Shown piece after piece: positions 1 through 8,189 of a stretch of DNA of 64,000 nt (positions within the stretch are counted from its first letter, which is position 1; the number at the start of each line of letters is the position of its first letter). A program made the position numbers and the translations under genes. The DNA lies in contig JAHXIP010000006.1 in assembly GCA_025655575.1 (NCBI GenBank), positions 124,001-188,000 of the forward strand. The letters run 5' to 3'. Origin of the DNA: Candidatus Thiodiazotropha sp. (ex Monitilora ramsayi) (GTDB lineage Bacteria; Pseudomonadota; Gammaproteobacteria; Chromatiales; Chromatiaceae). A model generated the notes under the pieces. It saw only the letters and a list, made by a program, of their open reading frames with translations. It ran no database searches and had not been told where the DNA came from.

Positions 1-252
1 CCAGCCAACAATAAACAATAGCCAAACCACACTGATGAGATGATTAATATTTTTTCCCATATTGTTTCTCGAATCGATAACAAGCTTAATAGTGTCCGTC
101 CAAAAACAACTGTTCCTCAAAAAACTCATTCTGATGTAAACCAAAATGAAGAGAATCAAAGACGACTGAATCCCGACATACGCAAGAAGGCAAGCCGTGT
201 GGTTTCTAAACGGACACAAATCAGTACTCAAGTTATGACCATTCTAGTCATT

Positions 253-936
253 TTATCCTTGCTTCTGTTTCATCTTCTCCATCATACGCCGGCGTTTCTC
301 AAGACGTCTCTTTCTCACCATCAGCGTATCATTCGCCATGCCGAGATAGGCGGCACTGAGTGCATCGTCAAACTTGGCCAGCTCTCCACCCTTTGCCGCT
401 TGCGCTTGCTTTGCCGCTTCGCCGGATGAGAATGCCATCTTGCTTTTAGCTGACATGGTACCTTTCAGATTTGAGCCAACCAGATAGCTCATTTTGTCGA
501 CATCAACCAGCGGCTTCACCTGAGCATCAGAAGCGAAATCTGCTGCATAGATCGCCTTTGGCCCACGATCGATATTCAACGACAGGCTGATAGCCAAACA
601 GTGGATAGAACAGGTTCCATCCACAAGCCCATCATCGTAGTGCACCAGATGTCGGCTATGGTTCCACTTGGTTCTATCCATACCGCAATAGGGACACTTT
701 GGATATTTTTCCAATTCATTCTCGAGTGGCTTATCGTCAGCTGCCGTCTTCGGTATAAACTGTAAGGGAGTACCATCACCCATGCATTTTTCACCTGAGG
801 CTTTAACCCAGCCTTTACCCGGAACCATCACTCCGATACCCGGCCCGGCCAACACGCTTCCCGATAGCCCGGCCAATCCTGCCGCTGATAACATTTTCAA
901 CATTTGTCGACGTTGCAGTTTCGTTTCTTCTGCCAT
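253..936 (-). CDS. NosL-like Tat-exported copper-binding protein
   Basis: Twin-arginine-type N-terminus (LQRRQMLKMLSAAGLAG), NosL-type CPYCGMDR motif and TCSIHC; basic C-terminal tail. Confidence 0.75.
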   Translation of the reverse strand: MAEETKLQRRQMLKMLSAAGLAGLSGSVLAGPGIGVMVPGKGWVKASGEKCMGDGTPLQFIPKTAADDKPLENELEKYPKCPYCGMDRTKWNHSRHLVHYDDGLVDGTCSIHCLAISLSLNIDRGPKAIYAADFASDAQVKPLVDVDKMSYLVGSNLKGTMSAKSKMAFSSGEAAKQAQAAKGGELAKFDDALSAAYLGMANDTLMVRKRRLEKRRRMMEKMKQKQG

Positions 937-1128
937 GATCTTTCGCTCCTTTTACATCATCAGTTAGATAAATAGTGCGGTTCATAACGCTGAATGATCC
1001 GCACCGCTCGACAGATCACTCATCAAATAGCTAGGCAATATTATTTCCACATGTTTCGCAATGAGAGAAAATATCATTGCCTACCAATGGCTCAATTCAA
1101 TCTATACTCCTCACCTCTGCCAGATGCT

Positions 1129-1800
1129 CTACCAATTTGCCAAACCTCTCATCACATCGTAAAAGATCATGCCCTCATACAATGTCCACAAACCAAGCAC
1201 CACAACAAGCGGTCCGGCAACCTTTGTCAAACCACCTTGCAAGTAACTTCCAATAGACGTGCCTATCAGAGTGACTGCCATCATGGATGGCAAGGTACCC
1301 ACTCCAAAACTCACCATTAGCAATCCTGCATTTATCGGATCGGCTGTAGCAGCTGCTTTCACTGCCACTGAGAAGACCAGGCTGCAGGGAACCAAGCCGT
1401 TGAGCAACCCGGCAATCAGCACTGATGGCCGTATTGATTGCCGACTCAATGACAAGACTGAAACTGTTGGCATGATTTCAGCCTTTTTCCATTTCAGGAT
1501 ACCCACTAAGTTAAGCCCCAACGTCACAATCAGTACGCCAGCAAGCATCATCAACAAACCCTGTACTTTTCCAATCAGACCGCTTTGCACGATCACCTGA
1601 CCCACAAAGGCACCACTGACACCGAGAAGGGTATAGACCGCGAGGCGCATACCATGAAAAGCGAGCACTGACTGCAACCTTGTCCCTCTGGCTGCGTATA
1701 TGAAATAGCCACCATTAATCCCACCACACATACCAATACAGTGAAAGCTGCCCAAAATACCTGCCATGAAAGCGATCCCTAGTGTTATCTCAGGACTCAC
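1129..1800 (-). CDS. SafE/UreH-type (TauE/DsbD-like) transmembrane protein
   Basis: Begins ITLGIAFMAGILGSFHCIGMCGGINGG, typical of the sulfite exporter/cytochrome c biogenesis transmembrane family; start overlaps stop of the upstream TlpA-like gene. Confidence 0.75.
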   Translation of the reverse strand: MSPEITLGIAFMAGILGSFHCIGMCGGINGGYFIYAARGTRLQSVLAFHGMRLAVYTLLGVSGAFVGQVIVQSGLIGKVQGLLMMLAGVLIVTLGLNLVGILKWKKAEIMPTVSVLSLSRQSIRPSVLIAGLLNGLVPCSLVFSVAVKAAATADPINAGLLMVSFGVGTLPSMMAVTLIGTSIGSYLQGGLTKVAGPLVVVLGLWTLYEGMIFYDVMRGLANW

Positions 1801-2333
1801 ATCAACTCATCCAAAATATTTTCGAAAACCTGCGGAGTCGATTCACCAATAATTTTCGTATACAACGTTCCATCCCGGTCGATGATGAAAGTTGTTGGTA
1901 GCCCAAGTACACCATAGGCATGGGCTACCTCCCCATCACGATCGAGAAGCGCGTCATAGCTGATATTCAGTTTGCTGACAAATGCAGCAGCTGTTTCACG
2001 ATCCTGTCTGACATTCAATGCCAGCACAACCAGGCCCTGTTGACGGTACTTCTGATAGACCGGCTCAATAGCCCGCATCTCAGTTTCACAGAAGGGACAC
2101 CAGTCAGCCCAGAAACGTATGACCACGACTTTTCCGGTAAAGTCATCGGGGAAATTCGCATCACCACGCTGCAGATATTCCAGTTGAAACTTGGGTGCTG
2201 TATGGCCATTGGATAGACGTGTAGTATCAGAGCCACACGCCGTCACAAAAACAAGTGTTATCAAAATGATCGGCAAAAACTTTCCTCTGATAATCACCAC
2301 CAAACCTCCATCATGGTTAGATGGGAAGTCCAT
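1797..2333 (-). CDS. TlpA-like thioredoxin-fold lipoprotein
   Basis: Lipobox-like LVFVTACGSD, WADWCPFCETEM active site, GLPTTFIIDRDG cis-Pro loop. True start may be a GTG near 2300 because the annotated ATG overlaps the upstream gene. Confidence 0.8.
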   Translation of the reverse strand: MDFPSNHDGGLVVIIRGKFLPIILITLVFVTACGSDTTRLSNGHTAPKFQLEYLQRGDANFPDDFTGKVVVIRFWADWCPFCETEMRAIEPVYQKYRQQGLVVLALNVRQDRETAAAFVSKLNISYDALLDRDGEVAHAYGVLGLPTTFIIDRDGTLYTKIIGESTPQVFENILDELM

Positions 2334-3304
2334 ACTGACCAGGTCGCAACCAGATAGAACAGCGCAAAAAACATAACCGCAATCCAGCTTAGCCGGGGCA
2401 CAATCGATTCAATTGTCGGGGTCAGACTGGAAATTCCACGCCAGGGAGAAACCGCACCTACACTCAACGCCAATGCGGTGGCTATAAAAAGCGGGACATA
2501 TAGGATATACCCCACATAGTCATGACCCGATTTAAGGATACAAAATGGGCAATGATGATGTGGATGCTCATAGATGTAGAGCGATATAAATGAGACTATG
2601 CTCATCAAAGCAACAATAAAAGCTGTACTACCCAGCAGGGCAAACAACCAACCGTTTTGCCCCCGTAACGCAACCCATACACCACTTGAAATAACCATCA
2701 CTCCCGTGAATGCAAATCCCAGTGACATGCTACTTGGGGACAGACCTGAGACCTCTGCAGCAACACCCTCAGACTGAGCAGAGAATAACGTTCCGCAGCA
2801 GGAAGTAATCACATTCGGGTCCATGTTAGTGAAATACAGTAGCTGTAGGATAAGTTCAGTAATGACCAGTGGCAGAATAGCGAGAAGCAGCAGATATTTG
2901 TATCTGATAAGCGGATAGTCGTATCCCTGGTTATCCAGATAGTTCAGTGCAATCCAGACAGCACCACTAAAGAACACACCCATCTTTAGAAACAGGGTCG
3001 GCCAACCCCATGCATTCACATTCAGTACACCCGTGGCACACATGGCACCGACGAACTGACCGGACATCGATTCCGCATTATAGATAAACAATAACAGTGA
3101 CATGAGTTGAAAGCTGAAGGCCCAGATCAGCAGTGTCGATATCAGGTAGGTACGTCGCTCCAACCTGAGCTGTCGTTCACTCCCGCTGTCTATATCCCAG
3201 CGAAGTAACACGCGGACAGCAAATCCCGAGGCAAGCAACATCATCAGACAGACCACAGCTGAGACCATTACCAGCGCCATGATTGCCGGATTGAGTAACA
3301 TCAT
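2294..3304 (-). CDS. polytopic membrane protein with CCG and HPHHHCPFC motifs
   Basis: Many hydrophobic segments; SCCGTLF and YEHPHHHCPFCILK motifs; collinear in the operon. Confidence 0.6.
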   Translation of the reverse strand: MMLLNPAIMALVMVSAVVCLMMLLASGFAVRVLLRWDIDSGSERQLRLERRTYLISTLLIWAFSFQLMSLLLFIYNAESMSGQFVGAMCATGVLNVNAWGWPTLFLKMGVFFSGAVWIALNYLDNQGYDYPLIRYKYLLLLAILPLVITELILQLLYFTNMDPNVITSCCGTLFSAQSEGVAAEVSGLSPSSMSLGFAFTGVMVISSGVWVALRGQNGWLFALLGSTAFIVALMSIVSFISLYIYEHPHHHCPFCILKSGHDYVGYILYVPLFIATALALSVGAVSPWRGISSLTPTIESIVPRLSWIAVMFFALFYLVATWSVWTSHLTMMEVWW

Positions 3305-3988
3305 TCACCCGGCATCCGTCAAGACAATGCCATCACGCATTTCAACTACCCGATCGACTACAACTGAATCGTACACTGCCGAATCATGGCTGGTGAGCAG
3401 GATTGTCTTTCCAGATTGCTGTAGCTCATCGATCAACCCCATAAACTCATACGAGAGCTTGCTATCAAGATTGGCTGTCGGTTCATCGGCTATCACGATC
3501 TGTGGATCATTGATCAGCGCCCTGCATATCGCGACTCGTTGCGCCTCCCCCCCCGATAACCACTCGACGGGGTTATCAGCCTTAGCCGACAGATTAAATT
3601 CTTTTAACAGACGTTTCGCTGAGGCAATCAATTGCGTGTAGGGCAAACCCAACGGATATGCGGGCAACATGATATTTTCCAGCACACTCAAACCGGGAAT
3701 CAGATTGAAGCGTTGAAAAATAAAACCGAAGGTATGGCGCCTCACCTCGGTAAGAAAACGCTCCGGCAGACTGGATATCACCCGATCACCCAGTAAGATG
3801 CGCCCACTGGTTGGGCGCGTCAGGCAACCGATCATCGATAACAAGGTGGTTTTACCTGAACCGCTGGCACCCTTCAGACAACTGACCCGGTTGGGTTCAA
3901 AATCTATGCTGACCCCTTGGATGGCCCAAAACTCATTGGGCTTTCCCTGGTTGTAGGCCTTTTTAATATTTGTCAGTTGAATCGTCAT
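3305..3988 (-). CDS. LolD/MacB-type ABC transporter ATP-binding protein
   Basis: Walker A GASGSGKTT, signature LSGGEAQR, Walker B VIADEPTANLD. Confidence 0.9.
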   Translation of the reverse strand: MTIQLTNIKKAYNQGKPNEFWAIQGVSIDFEPNRVSCLKGASGSGKTTLLSMIGCLTRPTSGRILLGDRVISSLPERFLTEVRRHTFGFIFQRFNLIPGLSVLENIMLPAYPLGLPYTQLIASAKRLLKEFNLSAKADNPVEWLSGGEAQRVAICRALINDPQIVIADEPTANLDSKLSYEFMGLIDELQQSGKTILLTSHDSAVYDSVVVDRVVEMRDGIVLTDAG

Positions 3989-4044
3989 CAGTGTGTCATA
4001 TTGTAAATTTCGGCCAACCCGGTCCGCCTGGTGAACCCTGCAAG

Positions 4045-5178
4045 CTAACGCATAACAGCATCAGGATCGGCGATTGACGTACGCCAGATGGGAATGATGG
4101 TGGCAACGATGTACGGCAACACTGAAAAGAAGAACAGGGTCGCCAACTGCAGGCCATCCACGAAAGGTGTCAAACGAAACTGAGGATATAGCACCGCCCA
4201 GCCTTTCAGCACCGGTTCAAATAGACTGGCAGAGGCATAAAAGACATGGGCGTAAGCGGCAAGATAACCGATCAAAAAGGCCGTCAGAGAGATAATCATC
4301 CCTTCCCAAAACTTCATCCGCATGACATCGGCCGTCTCCCAACCGACGGCTTTCAGAATTCCGATCTCACGCCGCTCCTCAGCACTTAGTCCGGAAGCTT
4401 TGTCCCAGGCAAATATCACAAATGCCAGGATAGATCCTGTTAAGAGAACAAACAGTATCCCCTGTCGCCATGAGAAGACACTGTCGTAGGTACGAAGCAC
4501 CTCGTCACGTAATATCGGGCGGGTATCTGGCAGCAGCTGGGTCAGCTTCTCTACCACCTTGATCACCTCTCTTGGATTTCTCACTGACAGCACCAGGTCG
4601 GTATACAAACCCTCTGGTATATTGAAGACTCGACGAAAGGCTTGTGGTGACATCAGCAGCAGATCGGCACTGACCAGCTCTGACTTATCGTCCAATAGTG
4701 CAGATATTTGGAACGAGAAGGCTTCTCCGTTTTGTGAACGCAAGGTAAGATAATCACCGACATCGAGACCTCGCGCACGCGCGATTCCTGTACCGATAAT
4801 AATATTTGTCAGTGGTGTCTCAGACTGCCCACCCGTCATGATGGTGTAGTTGGCCTTCACTGCCGGATCGTAGTAGTAACCCCAAAGACGCCCCGCTTTC
4901 TGCTTCACACCCCGCAGTTGTCCAATGCGCTGCAGATAGTCTGCCGGAATCATGGCATGGCGACCTGCTTCCATTCGTTGCAGGATAATCTCCGGTGATG
5001 CCTGCAACATCAGCCCTGCTTCATGACGCAAGGCATGGCTAAACAGTGTCACTGAAGCCAGCATGAAGACAATCATGGAATAGACTGCCAGTAACCCCAG
5101 ACTCTTTCCCTTCCGCCGTAATAATGAAGAGAGCGTGTAGTCAATCAGGTACTTTTGCTTGCGCAGAAAATATAGCAT
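4045..5178 (-). CDS. FtsX-like ABC transporter permease
   Basis: Within ORF 4045..5490; start reassigned to MLYFLRKQKYL at 5178, which overlaps the stop of the upstream small ORF (TGATG). FtsX-type RREIGILKAVGWET segment. Confidence 0.8.
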   Translation of the reverse strand: MLYFLRKQKYLIDYTLSSLLRRKGKSLGLLAVYSMIVFMLASVTLFSHALRHEAGLMLQASPEIILQRMEAGRHAMIPADYLQRIGQLRGVKQKAGRLWGYYYDPAVKANYTIMTGGQSETPLTNIIIGTGIARARGLDVGDYLTLRSQNGEAFSFQISALLDDKSELVSADLLLMSPQAFRRVFNIPEGLYTDLVLSVRNPREVIKVVEKLTQLLPDTRPILRDEVLRTYDSVFSWRQGILFVLLTGSILAFVIFAWDKASGLSAEERREIGILKAVGWETADVMRMKFWEGMIISLTAFLIGYLAAYAHVFYASASLFEPVLKGWAVLYPQFRLTPFVDGLQLATLFFFSVLPYIVATIIPIWRTSIADPDAVMR

Positions 5179-5465
5179 CACTGCATCCTTTGAGGAGGCA
5201 GCAGCAGCGAACCACTGGGGAAGTGTTCTAATGCCATCGGGTGATCCTGAAAGGCTGAATGGAGATCCGACTGACTTGGGTGACGGGTATATCTGGCCTC
5301 TGTAAACAGCACCAGATCGGTTAAACCGAGTTGTTGAACCAGAACAGTCCCGGAAGCATTCTCTGAAACAGCTTGATGCTGTCGTATACCTGCATCGATC
5401 AGGCTGGCCGTAAAACCAACCAATAGCAGAAAAATACACACAATAAAGGCGTTGGATTTTCTCAT
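5178..5465 (-). CDS. small membrane-anchored protein, first gene of the operon
   Basis: 95 aa, N-terminal hydrophobic anchor, TGATG overlap with the permease gene. Confidence 0.6.
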   Translation of the reverse strand: MRKSNAFIVCIFLLLVGFTASLIDAGIRQHQAVSENASGTVLVQQLGLTDLVLFTEARYTRHPSQSDLHSAFQDHPMALEHFPSGSLLLPPQRMQ

Positions 5466-5811
5466 CTATCGAGCATTCAGACACAAGCAAAGAGTGAGAC
5501 TCTGATCGAGTCTAACCGACTGAGTGGTTATCGCTCATTGACAAGAATCATTCATAAAAATATAGATCTCAATGTGTGTCATTTGACGCAATTTATAACC
5601 AATAAATGCGTTATTTCACCCACTGCTTGATGCAATGGTTTTTTTATATTGTCCACAGACAGATAGCTACTAAAAAAACAGTCTGTCACTTGTCACGCGC
5701 AGACATATGCCAACAACATTCACAAAACTGTTTAACTGAGTTCGCTAAAGTATTTTGGCCAAGAAACAAATAGGAATTGCCACCTATTCATATAGCTATC
5801 ACCTTAGACTT

Positions 5812-6672
5812 TTATGATTTGTGGGTAGTGAGCATCATTGTGTGCGGCTTGATCGCCCTGCCTTGCTGGGTACGCTCATGCTCGGGTAACACATCCATAC
5901 TAGGCCAATATCCACTGGTAAGTGCTGCAGCATATCCATTGTCCTGTCCTGCATCATACATAGCCTGTTGAGCAGCTCGGGCATCATAGAACAATCGATG
6001 CCATTCACAGCGCACACCGGTTTCGACTGGGTAGAGCAACAAAAACCAACCATCCTGAGTTCCGTCATTGGCAGGCATACCGATAACGCCGCTATTCAGC
6101 CAATATCGATTATCGAGGCATTCACCAAAAGGCAGACCTGAATGCCCACCAATCACAACGTCGGCATTACAGTGTGCCAGCTCCTCAAGTTTGCTTGCCG
6201 TGGGGGATGATGCGAAGAGAAAACGATTGATAGAAGAAAGTGCACCGTGTACCAGACGGAAACGGATTCTACCCATTGTGAATTGAAAACCGGCAGGCAG
6301 TTCACCCATCCAGCTTTTCGAATCTGTAGTGAGTCGTTCGTTGCAGAAACGATACCAGTCTTCAGCGAGCAGCGAGCAACTGGTGCCCGGTTCAAACCCA
6401 CACCCACAATCTGGCTGTCCGGTAGCCAGCGATTCTTCACAATTGCCCATCAAGCCCCTGACACCCCATTCACGCAAAGCGTTGACCGTCTCCTCCGGTT
6501 GGGCACAGTAGGCCACGCTGTCTCCGTTGCAGATCACGTGTGAGGGAGGAATACTCAGCGTCTCCGCCTGCACCTGCATCGCTTCTGTCGCCTGCAGGTT
6601 GCCATAGGGGCCACCGAATATCAGCAATGGTTCATGGATGACACCCAGATCCTCGACTACCTGGCCGGGCAT
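5812..6672 (-). CDS. metallophosphoesterase (calcineurin-like)
   Basis: GGPYGN, NGDSV, GNCEE, HGA and GGHSG motifs. Confidence 0.75.
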   Translation of the reverse strand: MPGQVVEDLGVIHEPLLIFGGPYGNLQATEAMQVQAETLSIPPSHVICNGDSVAYCAQPEETVNALREWGVRGLMGNCEESLATGQPDCGCGFEPGTSCSLLAEDWYRFCNERLTTDSKSWMGELPAGFQFTMGRIRFRLVHGALSSINRFLFASSPTASKLEELAHCNADVVIGGHSGLPFGECLDNRYWLNSGVIGMPANDGTQDGWFLLLYPVETGVRCEWHRLFYDARAAQQAMYDAGQDNGYAAALTSGYWPSMDVLPEHERTQQGRAIKPHTMMLTTHKS

Positions 6673-6674
6673 AC

Positions 6675-8066
6675 TTAAGCCTCAGCAGTACTGGCAGTCG
6701 TCCGGCGCAGTGCACTACCCTGCCGATCACCGATCCAGAACATCAGGCAGCCAAGGGTAAGCACCGTGATGGAGATGAACAGCAGCTTGGTGTATTTGTG
6801 AAAATCACCAAGCCACTGGGTGTAACCTGTCGATTCGGTGAAATAGAGCACTGCACCACCCATAGCCAGCAGGAAGCTGCCGAGATAGCTCCAGAGGGGA
6901 ATCCTGTCTCTGTCGCCCCATAGGGAAAAGAAGATTACCGGCGCCAGATACATTGAGGCGGTTCCGCTAACCGCAACGGCACTGAAAAGATCCTTGTTGC
7001 CACTGAAGACCAGCAGCAACCCTAGCACCATGAAGAGCGCCATCACCAGGCGGCCATTTTGTAGTGTCGGACGGAGGAAGTGCATATCCTTCACCACAAG
7101 CTTGGCAGAACTGGAGAGCGTACTGTCGAGGGTCGAGATGGCAGAAATCACCAGCGCCGCATTAAATAGCAACATGGGCAGGTCACCCAAGAGACGCATC
7201 AATACCGCATTCATCGCCTCACCGGTTCCCGCCTGGGATCCAGCCATGATGCCTAAACTGCCGAACAACAGAATACAGAGGCCACTAATCCACGCTGCAT
7301 GCAGAAAGCTACGACGAGTAGCCTGCCGATCGGCGATGAACCCCCGGTCCATCATGACAGGATCGTGCATGGGATAGCTCCAGATCTGCAGCAATGCCAC
7401 TACCATCAGCACCGGGCCGGGTTTGTCGAATTCGAATGGTGTAAAGAAGAGATTCTGCAGGGTGAAGTGACCATCGAAAATGGTGAGGGCGATCAGCAGT
7501 CCCAACACCAATAGAAAGATCACCATCTGAAATAAATCGGTCCGCAAAGACGCGTGCAAACCTCCCAGCATAGAATAGAGCAACGCCGCCCCCGCCATAC
7601 CGACCACAGCCAACGTATAGGCACCACTGCCGGCAGCACCGAAGAGTATGCCGATCACCAACAAGTTGGCGAAGACCTCGCTGATCAGGCGCACGCCGAT
7701 GACGAGGTTATAGCAGCGTGTCCCCCAGAGACCGAAGCGGTCACGCAGAAAAGACTGAATACTGCTGTAGCCTTTGCGGAAACGCAGATCGTCGATGATC
7801 AGACCGCCGGTGATGAAGGAGAGATAGTAGATGGCATAAGCCAGGGTACCCCAGAGCCCATAGTAGAAACCGAGAATCGCTGCGTTCATCAATGATCGCG
7901 CAAAGATCCAGGTAGTCACTTGGGAGAAGATCAGGGTCAGCAAGCCCGGTGCCCTGCCCGCCGGCGACAGACCTTGAAAAAAGGCTCCCTCACTCTGCGC
8001 CTTAGGCGCAAGAATCAGGGATACCAATGCCACGAAACCGGCAACTGCGGGTAGTACCAAATCCAT
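6675..8066 (-). CDS. sodium:solute symporter family (SSS) protein
   Basis: Polytopic 463 aa protein with SSS-type helices; stop lies 2 nt from the start of the phosphoesterase gene. Confidence 0.7.
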   Translation of the reverse strand: MDLVLPAVAGFVALVSLILAPKAQSEGAFFQGLSPAGRAPGLLTLIFSQVTTWIFARSLMNAAILGFYYGLWGTLAYAIYYLSFITGGLIIDDLRFRKGYSSIQSFLRDRFGLWGTRCYNLVIGVRLISEVFANLLVIGILFGAAGSGAYTLAVVGMAGAALLYSMLGGLHASLRTDLFQMVIFLLVLGLLIALTIFDGHFTLQNLFFTPFEFDKPGPVLMVVALLQIWSYPMHDPVMMDRGFIADRQATRRSFLHAAWISGLCILLFGSLGIMAGSQAGTGEAMNAVLMRLLGDLPMLLFNAALVISAISTLDSTLSSSAKLVVKDMHFLRPTLQNGRLVMALFMVLGLLLVFSGNKDLFSAVAVSGTASMYLAPVIFFSLWGDRDRIPLWSYLGSFLLAMGGAVLYFTESTGYTQWLGDFHKYTKLLFISITVLTLGCLMFWIGDRQGSALRRTTASTAEA

Positions 8067-8189
8067 ACAAGCTCCAGAATTCTTATTGTGTGGGTTGAGT
8101 AAAAACTATACCCGCTCATTCTCTTTACGTCCTGCGATAGAGAACGGATTCACCGGCATATTATAAGGTTGGAACAATCAGGTATTGGT

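Noticed and set aside
40-429. 129-aa plus ORF at the window start
   Set aside because: Second half is antisense to the NosL-like gene and no family is recognisable; too weak to call.
4045-5490. 481-aa ORF as a single protein
   Set aside because: First 104 residues are out-of-frame translation of the upstream 95-aa gene; the permease starts at 5178.
5580-5640. Possible FNR-like or hairpin operator (ACGCAATTTAT...ATAAATGCGT) upstream of the NosL/Lol operon
   Set aside because: Symmetry is imperfect and does not match a consensus well enough to call.
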